Of a DNA stretch of 28,807 nucleotides, positions 12,498 to 20,600 are shown piece by piece. Positions within the stretch are counted from its first letter, which is position 1, and every line of letters starts with the position of its first letter. Both the position numbers and the translations under genes were made by a program. A model generated the notes under the pieces. That model was not told where the DNA came from, ran no database searches, and saw only the letters and a list, made by a program, of their open reading frames with translations. The DNA is from a virus: positions 1 to 28,807 of IMG/VR virus record IMGVR_UViG_3300017989_000350, one strand, 5' to 3'.

Positions 12498-13283
12498 TCA
12501 AGCCAACCGCTCGATACTCTTGATCGGGACTTTGCCCTTGCCCACGATCTGATAATCGCGCGTTCGCCCCGACTTGAGCGTCTGCACGAGATTCTTACTA
12601 TCTACCACAATTTTCCACAAATCCCTACCCTCGGTCCCCCCAAATTCACGCCCAAACCCCTCGGCACGGTCTGGACTATTCGTCACAAAAATACCCGACG
12701 GGACAGCCTTCACCCCCTGATAAATCCTGCGATCCTTCGCGGGCCGAGCCGTGTAGACCGTAGTAGGCTTCCCAGCCTTGAGCGTGCTGCCAGGCTGACG
12801 AATCTCGTTCACCAGTTGGAAATAGGCAATCTCGACATCCTGATCATCAAAAAAGTCAGAATCCCCCGCGTCCAACACGTCGTCAACCTCGCGCGGCCCA
12901 AAGTAAGTAAAACCAGGGGCATTTTTTGCAGGCTTACTCCCTTTATGGACCATCACATACGCGTGAGTCACTGGCGCATATATGTTGTCGGTGCTGTACT
13001 GCGGACGAACCGTCAGATTCACATCGCGTCCAATCTTGTCCACGGTCCGCGCCAACCCCCTGCCAAGCTTGTGCATATTCTTGAGGGAATCTGTAAATCT
13101 TACCTTGAATTCCTTGTCGGGGTCGAAGTCGACATTCCCTTCGCCATGGCGCCGCTCAGACCAAGCGTACAAATCATCAATCTCATCACGAAGCGCATCC
13201 TCGTACGCGCGCATGTCAAGATTGAAACGCCCCGCTGACTCTAAAAGAACGAACCCCAGTTCGTCAGTAAGGCGCCTCAGCAT
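12498..13283 (-). CDS. putative packaged protein with ADP-ribosyltransferase-like C-terminus
   Basis: A 261-residue protein. Residues 1-15 (MLRRLTDELGFVLLE) match the shared tag. The middle contains an HAYVMVHKGSKPAKNAPGFT segment. The last 85 residues read PTTVYTARPAKD, then GIFVTNSPDRAEGFGREF, then LWKIVVDSKNLVQTL and RDYQIVGKGKVPIKSIERL. This order (Y-R strand; SG-FVT-S-P-A-F strand; V-DS-NL strand; acidic-Y-V-G strand) resembles R-S-E ADP-ribosyltransferases. The usual ExE glutamates are not clear, RDYQ being the nearest match. T4 Alt is a packaged ADP-ribosyltransferase, so the idea is plausible but unproven. The gene starts directly after the previous stop. Confidence 0.4.
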   Translation of the reverse strand: MLRRLTDELGFVLLESAGRFNLDMRAYEDALRDEIDDLYAWSERRHGEGNVDFDPDKEFKVRFTDSLKNMHKLGRGLARTVDKIGRDVNLTVRPQYSTDNIYAPVTHAYVMVHKGSKPAKNAPGFTYFGPREVDDVLDAGDSDFFDDQDVEIAYFQLVNEIRQPGSTLKAGKPTTVYTARPAKDRRIYQGVKAVPSGIFVTNSPDRAEGFGREFGGTEGRDLWKIVVDSKNLVQTLKSGRTRDYQIVGKGKVPIKSIERLA

Positions 13284-14069
13284 CTAGCGACCTTTCTTCT
13301 TTGCCAGCTTTTTAGTGGCCTTGGCCAGAGATGCTTCAGCCTTTTTGAACGCAACAGGATCATCAGATCTCAATGCAGCCTGCATCCCCTTGAGCGCAGG
13401 CATCAAACGCTTGCCACTCTTGCTACGACTGGCCTTCAAAATCATACTATCAGTCTGGTTCAAAGTATCGTCGCGGCCTGGGATCTTGCTCTCCGCTTTT
13501 TTCTCTTTCTTGCCCTTTTTACCCTTGCCACCACTGGTTTTCTTCGCACCACCAGACTTCTTGGACGGCCCTTTTACATCCTTAACCTTGGATGCAGCCC
13601 CACCGCCACCCCCGAGCGCGCTTGAGATCTTGTCCATGATCCTGCCCAGGATTCCTTTTTTCTTGGGAGCACTCCCGCCACCCTGAGCCTTCGCACCCTT
13701 GGGCGCGCCCTTCTTTTCCTCACCGCCACGAATCTTAGGAATAGGACTGGACCCATCAACGGGAAAGAAATGCCGCTTCCCGCGCACGGTCCTCCATACA
13801 CCAATCTTGCCCAGGCTAGGAATCTTCCACAGATTGTCGCCCTTCTTGCCAACAGGCTCGGTAAACGCCTCCTGGACCTGACCCCTGGTGTTTAGATAAA
13901 GCATCCCCACCTGGCCGTAGTAGAGCTTCTCCCTCTTCTTTTTCTTACCAGGCTTGATCTCGTCAATCTTGAAGACCCTTGCGCTGCCATACGGCCACGG
14001 ACGTGTCCCGTGGCCCGCAACAACAAAAGGCTGCACAGTGCCCGCAATATTACCCGATGTCGTCGTCAT
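13284..14069 (-). CDS. highly basic Lys/Gly-rich virion-type protein
   Basis: A 261-residue protein, MTTTSGNIAGTVQPFVVAGH. A folded N-terminal half (YGQVGMLYLNTRGQVQEAFT, WKIPSLGKIGVWRTVRGKRH) is followed by a long low-complexity linker (residues ~125-200) of Lys, Gly and Ser (SKKSGGAKKTSGGKGKKGKK). A short helical tail ends LAKATKKLAKKKGR. It lacks the MRxLIE tag. Strong positive charge suggests nucleic-acid contact. No family is recognised. Its start overlaps the next upstream gene's stop by four bases. Confidence 0.55.
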   Translation of the reverse strand: MTTTSGNIAGTVQPFVVAGHGTRPWPYGSARVFKIDEIKPGKKKKREKLYYGQVGMLYLNTRGQVQEAFTEPVGKKGDNLWKIPSLGKIGVWRTVRGKRHFFPVDGSSPIPKIRGGEEKKGAPKGAKAQGGGSAPKKKGILGRIMDKISSALGGGGGAASKVKDVKGPSKKSGGAKKTSGGKGKKGKKEKKAESKIPGRDDTLNQTDSMILKASRSKSGKRLMPALKGMQAALRSDDPVAFKKAEASLAKATKKLAKKKGR

Positions 14070-14410
14070 CGATAGTAACCGTCCTTCATCCGCATCGCCC
14101 AGTCACGGAACACGCTGTCCGAGGCTCCCTCCTCTGGAATGCTCTCGATTGCCTTCTCCGCCTCGTCGACCGCGCGCCGAAGATGGTCCTCGATCCGTGA
14201 TGCTGCATGATACAAACCATTCGCAACCGTCCAGCTCTTCGCCTTCTTGGCCCGCGACTGCATCCCTCCAGCGAGCCCGTCCAGCTCTTTCGCCTGCTTC
14301 TTGATAAAGTCAGTGGCAGACTTGATCAGCCGCGTCGATGCCGCACCTGAAGCTGCCTCATCGATCCCCTCGATATTCTTAGCTTGCATTTTATCAATTA
14401 CATCTCGCAT
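14066..14410 (-). CDS. small putative internal virion protein (CTS-like N-terminus)
   Basis: A 114-residue protein if started at the ATG at 14410 (MRDVIDKMQAKNIEGIDEAA), which has AAAGGA seven bases upstream and gives the shared tag. An alternative ATG at 14434 overlaps the previous stop (ATGA) and would add MRTRKDGV. The body is helical (TRLIKSATDFIKKQAKELDG, ASRIEDHLRRAVDEAEKAIE). No family is recognised. Confidence 0.6.
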   Translation of the reverse strand: MRDVIDKMQAKNIEGIDEAASGAASTRLIKSATDFIKKQAKELDGLAGGMQSRAKKAKSWTVANGLYHAASRIEDHLRRAVDEAEKAIESIPEEGASDSVFRDWAMRMKDGYYR

Positions 14411-14430
14411 CACACCATCCTTTCGCGTCC

Positions 14431-14718
14431 TCATGACACGTATTTTGCGAATCTCCGCGCAGATTCCTTGGCGTCATCCATGTTTTTTATAGGCTTCTTG
14501 CCATGTTGCCTAAACAACGTCTTGTCATCACCGAAATTTACCTCGAAAATCATGTCGCCGATCCCAAAACCCTCTATGGCCCGATGACTCCAGCCGTACC
14601 ACTTCTGCTTCTTCTCCGAGAAACCAAGACCATAGCCGTCACCCGTGCTTACGATCCCGTGGATCTCCTTGAACCTCTCCAGACCCTTCTTGGCCTTCTC
14701 TTCGAGGAGCCTCCGCAT
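14431..14718 (-). CDS. small putative internal virion protein (CTS-like N-terminus)
   Basis: A 95-residue protein, MRRLLEEKAKKGLERFKEIH. The tag is followed by a compact Gly/Trp-rich core (GDGYGLGFSEKKQKWYGWSH, RAIEGFGIGDMIFEVNFGDD) that looks like a real fold. A helical end (NMDDAKESARRFAKYVS) follows. I recognise no characterised family. It is tightly packed between neighbours. Confidence 0.6.
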   Translation of the reverse strand: MRRLLEEKAKKGLERFKEIHGIVSTGDGYGLGFSEKKQKWYGWSHRAIEGFGIGDMIFEVNFGDDKTLFRQHGKKPIKNMDDAKESARRFAKYVS

Positions 14719-14720
14719 AA

Positions 14721-14993
14721 TTACCTGCCAGCCGTAACGCCAACGCCAATAGCGAGATTGGTAGCGTCCCGCTTGATCTGGTTGAGCTTGACGATGAGAT
14801 CGTCAATCTCTCGGGACTCCTTCTTGTTGGCCTTGCCCCACTTCGACGGTGGGATCAACTTGAGCGCTTTGACCGCAGAACCAGCTGACGAAATCGCCAC
14901 CTTCAATGAACTATAGACCTTCTTGTTGTCGAAGCTCGCCTCTTCCAGATTTTCAGCACCTTTGGCCGTCAAATTTTCGATGATCTTTTTCAT
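14721..14993 (-). CDS. small putative internal virion protein (CTS-like N-terminus)
   Basis: A 90-residue protein starting MKKIIENLTAKGAENLEEAS. The MKKIIE opening is the shared tag. The body is helical and basic (SSLKVAISSAGSAVKALKLI, IDDLIVKLNQIKRDATNLAI). Two bases separate it from the next gene. No family is recognised. Confidence 0.6.
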   Translation of the reverse strand: MKKIIENLTAKGAENLEEASFDNKKVYSSLKVAISSAGSAVKALKLIPPSKWGKANKKESREIDDLIVKLNQIKRDATNLAIGVGVTAGR

Positions 14994-14996
14994 TTT

Positions 14997-15326
14997 CTAT
15001 TCCTTTGAAACGTTCTCCAAAAAACCTGGAACGAAGCTCATGTACCGCTTGGCTTCGGTCCACATACCATTAGAGCCCTTCTGCCCAGCAGCCGTCGCAG
15101 CATTGATCAACTCTTCCATGCCAACCAACTTAAACATCGTCGTGCCAACCACGTGATACTCTCCCGACTGCGCCTTCTTCATCCGCGTAACAGCACCCCT
15201 CTTGGGCATAAATCTTTTCAGTATCCTACCAAAGTCCAACGCATTCCCACGGACAAAACCAAACACAGTAATACTACCGTCCTCCATGAGCAAACGTCTG
15301 CCTTCGATCAGATCACGCATCCGCAT
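14997..15326 (-). CDS. small putative internal virion protein (CTS-like N-terminus)
   Basis: A 109-residue protein, MRMRDLIEGRRLLMEDGSIT. An alternative start at the second Met gives MRDLIEG. The tag ends in LLMEDG, a plausible protease site of the x-x-E type used by T4-like prohead proteases. The rest is a basic alpha/beta domain (FGFVRGNALDFGRILKRFMP, SGEYHVVGTTMFKLVGMEEL). It overlaps the next upstream gene's stop by 14 bases. Confidence 0.6.
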   Translation of the reverse strand: MRMRDLIEGRRLLMEDGSITVFGFVRGNALDFGRILKRFMPKRGAVTRMKKAQSGEYHVVGTTMFKLVGMEELINAATAAGQKGSNGMWTEAKRYMSFVPGFLENVSKE

Positions 15327-15654
15327 TCGCCTTCGGGCGCAATATTACGCACGCACCATTCTTGGTCTTTACAACTTCTACAGAATCCACATCACGAGCC
15401 CCATTGAAACGACGAGCAACCTGCGCGCCCACCGACATCGCATGCCGTCCTTCCATGATCATCAGGAACGACACCCCAGCCTTGACCTTGGATTCAAAAA
15501 CTGTCTTGCCGATCTCGCGCCCCTTCGTGGCCCGCTCTCCCTGTGTCTTCATCGACCGAAACAACCGTTCCTCGGTCGCCGACAAGATCTTCCTGCGCTC
15601 AGGATTCGGTGCATCCGCAATGAAATCCTGAAGCTGGTTTGTAAGATGTTTCAT
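15313..15654 (-). CDS. small putative internal virion protein (CTS-like N-terminus)
   Basis: A 113-residue protein started at the ATG at 15654 (MKHLTNQLQDFIADAPNPER). That ATG overlaps the previous stop (ATGA) and has AAGGAAGG upstream. Its tag diverges (NQLQDFIADA) but keeps the amphipathic pattern. The body contains a helical middle and a beta-rich end (AGVSFLMIMEGRHAMSVGAQ, VEVVKTKNGACVILRPKA). No family is recognised. Confidence 0.58.
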   Translation of the reverse strand: MKHLTNQLQDFIADAPNPERRKILSATEERLFRSMKTQGERATKGREIGKTVFESKVKAGVSFLMIMEGRHAMSVGAQVARRFNGARDVDSVEVVKTKNGACVILRPKANADA

Positions 15655-16295
15655 CAGCCTTCCTTCCATCGCCAATATGCGGACTCGCTGCCGAAGTACC
15701 GCTCCGTCTCGCTCTTGCCATAGTCGGGATCCAACTCATCGTACTCTGGCATCTGCTTCTTCAGCTCCTTCATCACCGTCTTGATGAGAGGCCAGAGATT
15801 CTTGCTCGGATCAAATGCCTTCTTCTTACGCTTCCACTCCGCCTCGATCGTTATGCCATCTCTCGGTGGCACGGGAACCATCACCACACCAGGGTCGCTC
15901 TCATCTGGGCTGAAGTTGTCCACCGTAACACTGCAAACAACACCATCACCATTCCCGTAGGGATAGCAGGACAGACCAAAGTCGGCAGTGGCCGTCTCGA
16001 TCAACTCGTCGCTGATGCCGATTGGATATCCATAATCAGCCTCCAGCTCATTCCCTATGTATGCCTCGCCGCGCTTGCCCAAGATCTGCTTGTCCAGCGC
16101 CAATGCTTGAGTGATGACCCACCCTCTTGGAAGCATGCGAGGAATCTCGGAGATCCGAGCCTTCATGGCCGCACCGATCTGCTTGGCCATCATCTTATCG
16201 GCCTCACTTGCGCGCTTGCGCGTGCGACGCTTCCGAACCTTCTTCGCCTTGCTCTCGGCGATGAATTTACCCAGGCTCTCGATCAAATCCCTCAT
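15654..16295 (-). CDS. putative internal virion protein (CTS-like N-terminus)
   Basis: A 213-residue protein started at the ATG at 16295 (MRDLIESLGKFIAESKAKKV), which has GAGG upstream. The ATG at 16307 (MRLL) overlaps the previous stop and is also possible. The tag is followed by a very basic stretch (KKVRKRRTRKRASEADK). A folded part follows with GEAYIGNELEADYGYPIGIS, CSVTVDNFSPDESDPGVVMV and YWRWKEG at the end. FIAES resembles the T4 internal-protein tag FIAEA at the cleavage site. The function of the mature part is unknown. Confidence 0.62.
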   Translation of the reverse strand: MRDLIESLGKFIAESKAKKVRKRRTRKRASEADKMMAKQIGAAMKARISEIPRMLPRGWVITQALALDKQILGKRGEAYIGNELEADYGYPIGISDELIETATADFGLSCYPYGNGDGVVCSVTVDNFSPDESDPGVVMVPVPPRDGITIEAEWKRKKKAFDPSKNLWPLIKTVMKELKKQMPEYDELDPDYGKSETERYFGSESAYWRWKEG

Positions 16296-16303
16296 CAATA
16301 ACC

Positions 16304-16807
16304 TCATTTCGCCTTATGACGAGCCTCTTCATTCTTCTCGACCAAAGCACCATAGAGCGCATTGAGCCCCATCGCTATCGACTGAGGATGAAGATCGTGA
16401 ACCTTGGCCGTATCCTCAATCTCGACAGGCTCAGAGATCCCTACCGACATACGGCCAACTTTCCAAAATTCCCACTTATCACCCTTGCGATCTATCATTG
16501 CATCAAGCTGCCAATTATCACCGACAAAACGAACACCACCAATCGATCCGCCTCCGCCCATCGGAGGAATGCGGATCACCTCCATCTTGAGTCCCCTGTT
16601 CTGCTGCCGAAGATACTTCCTCGCAACCACCAGCACATTGCCCAGAAAAGCCTGTTCGGCATCTTTGAGCTTCTGATTGATCGAAACAACAGCCTCGGCC
16701 AACGCCTGAGATTCCTCATCAATCTCCTCGGCATTCTCAGGGCCTGATTCCAACAGCATATCCATCCCAGCCAGATATCGCATCTCCCTCATCGACCGTT
16801 CGTCCAT
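16304..16807 (-). CDS. putative internal virion protein (CTS-like N-terminus)
   Basis: A 167-residue protein started at the ATG at 16807 (MDERSMREMRYLAGMDMLLE), which has CAGGAGG upstream. The opening helix ending in LLES fits the shared-tag pattern in longer form. An acidic helix (NAEEIDEESQALAEAVVSIN) leads to an alpha/beta domain with a Gly-rich loop (IPPMGGGGSIGGVRFVGDNW). No family is recognised. A strong hairpin lies upstream. Confidence 0.58.
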   Translation of the reverse strand: MDERSMREMRYLAGMDMLLESGPENAEEIDEESQALAEAVVSINQKLKDAEQAFLGNVLVVARKYLRQQNRGLKMEVIRIPPMGGGGSIGGVRFVGDNWQLDAMIDRKGDKWEFWKVGRMSVGISEPVEIEDTAKVHDLHPQSIAMGLNALYGALVEKNEEARHKAK

Positions 16808-16844
16808 CGTGTCCTCCTGATCAAACCAGTCACACAAAGATCCA

Positions 16845-16873
16845 GGGGAGGCAGCCCCAAAGCTGCCGTCCCC
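16845..16873. other. strong intergenic hairpin
   Basis: GGGG-a-GGCAGC (16845-16855) pairs with GCTGCC-gt-CCCC (16862-16873) around a 6-base loop. It lies downstream of the 16901-17425 gene in the minus direction. No U-run follows on either strand, so a processing, pausing or mRNA-stability role is as likely as termination. A second inverted repeat, ACTGCTTC/GAAGCAGT (16894-16901 and 16905-16912), spans the stop codon of that gene. Confidence 0.5.
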
Positions 16874-16900
16874 CCTTCATACTACTTCAGCCAACTGCTT

Positions 16901-17425
16901 CTAGGAAGCAGTATCAATGATCTCGCCCATCAGATGCACGCTCGCGAGCGAACCAGCCGTGCCCGTCGAATCCGCCGAAGTCACCTTCACGAAGACGGTG
17001 GAATTGGCAGGTATCGCAGGTTTGGCCACTGCACTCAGATCGATAATGAGCATTTCATTGATGGTGACAGCCCCTGTCAATGCCGTCGCCGCCAAGATCT
17101 CCGTACCACCAGTCGTGATGCCGATGGTGATCTGTGCATCTCCTGCGATGGTACCACCCACGCCCGTTATCTGGACGACAGCCGTCACGGGAGCCCATTG
17201 GTGGAGAGCATCCCCGCCCAGGGCCACACTTTGCTCGTCGTTAAGCGTGACAATGTCGAGGGCCGTCACAGTCTTACGAAGTTTGTCGCCTAAGTTGTTG
17301 AGCACAGCCGCCACGGACTCTCCTTCCGAATTCGAATCATTCGAAATTTGAGAAGCCTGCGGGATTGCACCAGCGTTTCGAATACTGTCGGCCGACGGTG
17401 CGTCTGCTGCATTTCTTCTAGTCAT
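16901..17425 (-). CDS. beta-rich virion-type protein
   Basis: A 174-residue protein, MTRRNAADAPSADSIRNAGA, with AAGGAGAG before the ATG. The N-terminal 55 residues are Asn/Ser/Ala-rich and probably flexible. The remainder alternates short strands rich in Val, Thr, Gly and Ile (VTAVVQITGVGGTIAGDAQI, TVFVKVTSADSTGTAGSLAS), like small capsid decoration or fibre proteins. It lacks the shared tag. It is followed by two strong inverted repeats. Surface decoration is a guess from composition only. Confidence 0.5.
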   Translation of the reverse strand: MTRRNAADAPSADSIRNAGAIPQASQISNDSNSEGESVAAVLNNLGDKLRKTVTALDIVTLNDEQSVALGGDALHQWAPVTAVVQITGVGGTIAGDAQITIGITTGGTEILAATALTGAVTINEMLIIDLSAVAKPAIPANSTVFVKVTSADSTGTAGSLASVHLMGEIIDTAS

Positions 17426-17469
17426 TTCTCTCTCTCCTTTTTTGGCCGCCTCAGCGACACATGTTGATT

Positions 17470-18510
17470 CTATCCTTTGCGGACCAGTAGATCTTCAAGT
17501 ATGTACCGCCCGTCCGCGTGCGATGCAAAATCACGATGCGCGACAACGCCTGGCCCAGGGCGACCCCTTGGCTTCATCGTCAGCCCATCAATTTTTCGTT
17601 TCTTTTTGTTCAGCCCCTTGGTAGGGAAGCGATAAGGAACACTCGTAAGTTCACACAACCACGGCACCAACAACCGAATCGCCGCCATCTGTGGCGGAGT
17701 CGGCGTAACGTAACGCTTGGGAACCGCCTTCAAACCCCTGCGCTTAAGAAGGGACTGTATGCCCTTGTTGATACCCTTCCTCGTCTTCAGAGCGGGTACC
17801 CACGTCCACCACAGCCGCTTCAGGGTGTTGTACCAGATCGCCTTGTCGTTCACGAATATCGGATTGTACGGATTCACTATCTCAATACCAAAGCTCGTAT
17901 CATTAAGCTGGTTCGCATGGACCATCCGATCGCGTACAAGATCGCCATGGCAAGAAAGATGACCCGACGGCGCCAGAATAAGCTGCACTCCATATCCTTT
18001 TTTCTTGAGAGTGTTCTTGCATCCCTGGGCCGTATTACCACAAGTCTCATGCAGCACAAAATGGATCAATTCACCAACGCGCTCACCATGCTTGAAATGG
18101 GGCTCGTCATCCTCCAGGTAATTGCTGGCCGTCATACCAGCCGCCAAAAACTCAGACGGCAACTCAACGCGCTCACCATCTACGATAATCGCATTTGAAA
18201 ACTTGGAATCACTCAGCTTCCCATAGGGAGGAGGTGTGGGAGGCTTGGGTAAACTCGGATCCTTCGGAGGGATCGGAACCTCCACAGACGTATCGCCCTC
18301 GGCCTTCATGACCGCACGGAACGTCTTCGGCCCCATCTTTCCATCAACCGTCAGCCGATTTTCCAGCTGAAAATTCGCCGTCGCCCACGCAAACAAATCT
18401 GGCTTCGCCTCAGACCACGGCCACGGCATATCGCCCACATCGTAGAGCTTCCCACACTGCGTAGCGTTGTAGCGTATCGCTACAGTCAGTTGAATCTTCG
18501 TCAGCATCAT
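17470..18510 (-). CDS. endolysin: N-acetylmuramoyl-L-alanine amidase (amidase_2) with peptidoglycan-binding domain
   Basis: The enzyme cuts the amide bond between muramic acid and L-Ala for host lysis. The protein has 346 residues from the ATG at 18510, which overlaps the previous stop (ATGATG). Residues ~35-75 look like a peptidoglycan-binding_1 helix bundle (NFQLENRLTVDGKMGPKTFR). A Pro-rich linker (PIPPKDPSLPKPPTPPPYG) follows. The amidase domain then shows the zinc histidine in HFVLHET, a GHLSCHGDLV block, NDTSFGIEIVNP and a second histidine in VVAHRDF. There is no signal peptide, so it would need a holin. A holin-like gene lies about 1.2 kb upstream in the same unit. Confidence 0.85.
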   Translation of the reverse strand: MMLTKIQLTVAIRYNATQCGKLYDVGDMPWPWSEAKPDLFAWATANFQLENRLTVDGKMGPKTFRAVMKAEGDTSVEVPIPPKDPSLPKPPTPPPYGKLSDSKFSNAIIVDGERVELPSEFLAAGMTASNYLEDDEPHFKHGERVGELIHFVLHETCGNTAQGCKNTLKKKGYGVQLILAPSGHLSCHGDLVRDRMVHANQLNDTSFGIEIVNPYNPIFVNDKAIWYNTLKRLWWTWVPALKTRKGINKGIQSLLKRRGLKAVPKRYVTPTPPQMAAIRLLVPWLCELTSVPYRFPTKGLNKKKRKIDGLTMKPRGRPGPGVVAHRDFASHADGRYILEDLLVRKG

Positions 18511-18995
18511 CCCACCATCAAGCCCGCGCGCGATGCTCGATCCCGCACTCGGCTCTTCTTTATTTTTTTGAACATCCGATTCATCGATTTCACTCGCGTC
18601 GTTCCATCTGCCGTCCACTGGATCGGATCCAACGCCGTCCTCAGCTTTTGCACGTTCGCATGCTCAGGATCATCCACAGCGTCCTTCAAAATCACCTCCT
18701 GGCGATACCAGAACCCAAACGCATGTCGCGTCCACTCGATCGTGAACTTGATATTCTCACCGTTCGCAGGAACCGTCACATAAATCCGTATCGTCCCAAT
18801 GTCACGATGACGACGGTTCAACAGCGAACCCACCAACATCATCGAATACTCCGACGTACCAGTTGGCTTCGGAGATACCAGCTCTCGCTTAATCCGCCCC
18901 ATCCGCAGGAGCAGATCACGCACCATCGCCATGCCCGTTTCCGTGGCTACGATTTGAGGAGAAACCTCTGGCGCTTTGGGAACAGATTCAGCCAC
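18507..18995 (-). CDS. hypothetical protein, possible CTS-like segment
   Basis: A 162-residue protein if begun at the GTG at 18995, three bases after the previous gene, without a clear ribosome site. An ATG 21 or 23 codons in would give MAMVRDLLLRMGRIKREL, which resembles the shared tag; the true start is uncertain. The body is basic and beta-rich (IGTIRIYVTVPANGENIKFT, HAFGFWYRQEVILKDAVDD) with a basic C-terminus (FKKIKKSRVRDRASRAG). The gene is translationally coupled to the endolysin. No family is recognised. Confidence 0.5.
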   Translation of the reverse strand: MAESVPKAPEVSPQIVATETGMAMVRDLLLRMGRIKRELVSPKPTGTSEYSMMLVGSLLNRRHRDIGTIRIYVTVPANGENIKFTIEWTRHAFGFWYRQEVILKDAVDDPEHANVQKLRTALDPIQWTADGTTRVKSMNRMFKKIKKSRVRDRASRAGLMVG

Positions 18996-18998
18996 TAT

Positions 18999-19424
18999 TT
19001 ATTTTGCTTTCTCGACCGCCTTCACGATCGCTGCCATCTCTTTCACAACCTTCTTGATAGTGCTTCCGACCTTTTTAACATCTCGCACATCACCAACCTT
19101 GACCGATTTGCTCGCCAAGGAATCGCGCCCCTTATCTATTTTCATCCCCTTGGATTTCATCACTTTTTGCTGTGCCAGACTGAACTTGTCGACATGCGCC
19201 ACTAGAGCAATCTCAACCTCCTCGGCATCAATCACCAACTCTCCATAAAGAAACCAGTAGCCGTCTGGCGACTCAATCAAGGTCGAACTCGGCTCGGCAT
19301 CCTCGGGCTTCCATCCTGAAATCTTGACCCACTTGCGAAGGTCAAAACCATCCTTCTCCAGCTTGTCAGCCTCGGCATTCGTCATCTCACCAAGTGTCCG
19401 CAACCTTTCAATCAACTGCCTCAT
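18999..19424 (-). CDS. putative internal virion protein (CTS-like N-terminus)
   Basis: A 141-residue protein started at the ATG at 19424 (MRQLIERLRTLGEMTNAEAD), which has GGAGG seven bases upstream. The MRQLIERL tag leads to a small folded part (FDLRKWVKISGWKPEDAEPS, DGYWFLYGELVIDAEEVEIA). A long Lys/Val-rich helical end (VGSTIKKVVKEMAAIVKAVE) follows. It starts nine bases after the previous stop. No family is recognised. Confidence 0.6.
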   Translation of the reverse strand: MRQLIERLRTLGEMTNAEADKLEKDGFDLRKWVKISGWKPEDAEPSSTLIESPDGYWFLYGELVIDAEEVEIALVAHVDKFSLAQQKVMKSKGMKIDKGRDSLASKSVKVGDVRDVKKVGSTIKKVVKEMAAIVKAVEKAK

Positions 19425-19432
19425 GTCGCCTC

Positions 19433-19711
19433 CTACGGAAGATGGATCGTCCACACCTTGCCACCAGACTTATGGTCCACATTCGCATCGGGATGCTTCT
19501 TCTGGATCTCATCCGCAAATTTATCAAACTGCTTCTGGCCGTCCATCCCCGCATCCACCTTCGTGGCGATCGTAATGCTCTTGCCCTTCTTTGTGATCTT
19601 GCCGAACTGATCCTTGCCCAGGATCTTGTGGAGGAGCTTGTACACATAGGCAACAGAAATACCGCCACCAAGAACACCCTCTGTCGTCAGTCTTTCCAGT
19701 AGATCTCTCAT
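19433..19711 (-). CDS. small putative internal virion protein (CTS-like N-terminus)
   Basis: A 92-residue protein, MRDLLERLTTEGVLGGGISV. After the tag comes a Gly-rich turn, then VAYVYKLLHKILGKDQFGKI and a beta/helix module (KSITIATKVDAGMDGQKQFD, KVWTIHLP). The start overlaps the stop of the holin-like gene by four bases. No family is recognised. Confidence 0.6.
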   Translation of the reverse strand: MRDLLERLTTEGVLGGGISVAYVYKLLHKILGKDQFGKITKKGKSITIATKVDAGMDGQKQFDKFADEIQKKHPDANVDHKSGGKVWTIHLP

Positions 19712-20073
19712 CCGAGCAGCTCCTTCGGCTTATCTTCCTCGTCCTCTTCGGATGTATCATCCCAATTTGGACCGTCGTCATCCTCATCATCGTGGATAAC
19801 CGGCTGCCCATTGCCGTGACGCTGACCAAGAACACCAGTCACCGCCGCCGCAACTTCTGCGCCTTTTTTGATCGACCGCTCTGCGGCCTTCGCTGCCCCC
19901 TGCGCCCCGTGGTCGGCTATGCCTTGGCCCAGGATATAGGTCCCCAGGATACCCAGCACGCTGTAGACCGTCTTCTCGTCCACAGGATTGCCAAGCAGCG
20001 AGTTTACGACCATACCAACCGCCGCCAGCAACGTGACAAGCAGCTTCTTCGACTTCAAACTGTTCAAATCCAT
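19708..20073 (-). CDS. holin-like membrane protein
   Basis: A 121-residue protein started at the ATG at 20073 (MDLNSLKSKKLL), behind GGGAGGAAG. Two hydrophobic segments (VTLLAAVGMVVNSLLG, residues ~13-28, and TVYSVLGILGTYILGQGIAD, ~35-54) are separated by a short polar turn. A charged, strongly acidic tail follows (DDEDDDGPNWDDTSEEDEED). The pattern SKK-x-hydrophobic...NP-DE-T...YILGQG-AD is shared by many small phage holins. It lies near the amidase and would release it to the wall. The long acidic tail is unusual. The role is inferred from topology and context. Confidence 0.6.
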   Translation of the reverse strand: MDLNSLKSKKLLVTLLAAVGMVVNSLLGNPVDEKTVYSVLGILGTYILGQGIADHGAQGAAKAAERSIKKGAEVAAAVTGVLGQRHGNGQPVIHDDEDDDGPNWDDTSEEDEEDKPKELLG

Positions 20074-20084
20074 ATCTTCCTCCC

Positions 20085-20100
20085 GCGAACTGGAGTTCGC
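20085..20100. repeat. intercistronic palindrome, copy 3 (GCGAACT-2-AGTTCGC)
   Basis: Identical to the copy at 1967. It again overlaps the preceding stop codon (20102-20100) by one base. The Shine-Dalgarno of the holin-like gene follows directly. Confidence 0.6.
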
Positions 20101-20600
20101 TACTCCATAAAACCAGTTTTGGACCAATCCTTGGCCATTTTCATCAGGGCCTCATGGCCACTCGCACCCTTGAAGGAATCTTTGAACGCAACCCCCAGAG
20201 GTTTGGCAATCCGAGCGACCCAGCGATCCTCGCCCATTTTGATAATGTGGATCACCCCACCCAACAATCCTTTATCCTCCTCGACACTTTCCCCGCGCGC
20301 GCGACGCGTCTCATTGCGCCACGCATCACTGGCCTTCAGGAACGCATCGTAGGCCGCCTGGGTCTCCTTGTTGAAACCCTTCCCAGTGTACCTCTTGTCC
20401 TGGTAGTCCTTGCCGTACTGCTTTCTGAGAGCCTTCTCGAAGCGATCCTCGGCATCCTTAGCCGCGTGGTAGAATTTGAAATTGACGGTGCCCTCTTCCA
20501 CTGGCTCCTCGGATCCGATATTTTCGCCGCCCAAGATGCGCCCAGGATCAACACCCGCATTCCGCACCATCTCCTCAATTATCAGATCTTTGCGACTCAT
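20100..20600 (-). CDS. putative internal virion protein, NAGVDP-tag family member 1
   Basis: A 166-residue protein started at the ATG at 20600 (MSRKDLIIEEMVRNAGVDPG), two bases after the previous stop. Residues 5-30 (DLIIEEMVRNAGVDP-RILG) match the next upstream gene (QLLSEMVQNAGVDP-KILG), so the two share a distinct N-terminal module. The rest is basic and helical (FYHAAKDAEDRFEKALRKQY, EALMKMAKDWSKTGFME), with GLLGGVIHIIKMGEDRWVAR in the middle. No family is recognised. Confidence 0.6.
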   Translation of the reverse strand: MSRKDLIIEEMVRNAGVDPGRILGGENIGSEEPVEEGTVNFKFYHAAKDAEDRFEKALRKQYGKDYQDKRYTGKGFNKETQAAYDAFLKASDAWRNETRRARGESVEEDKGLLGGVIHIIKMGEDRWVARIAKPLGVAFKDSFKGASGHEALMKMAKDWSKTGFME

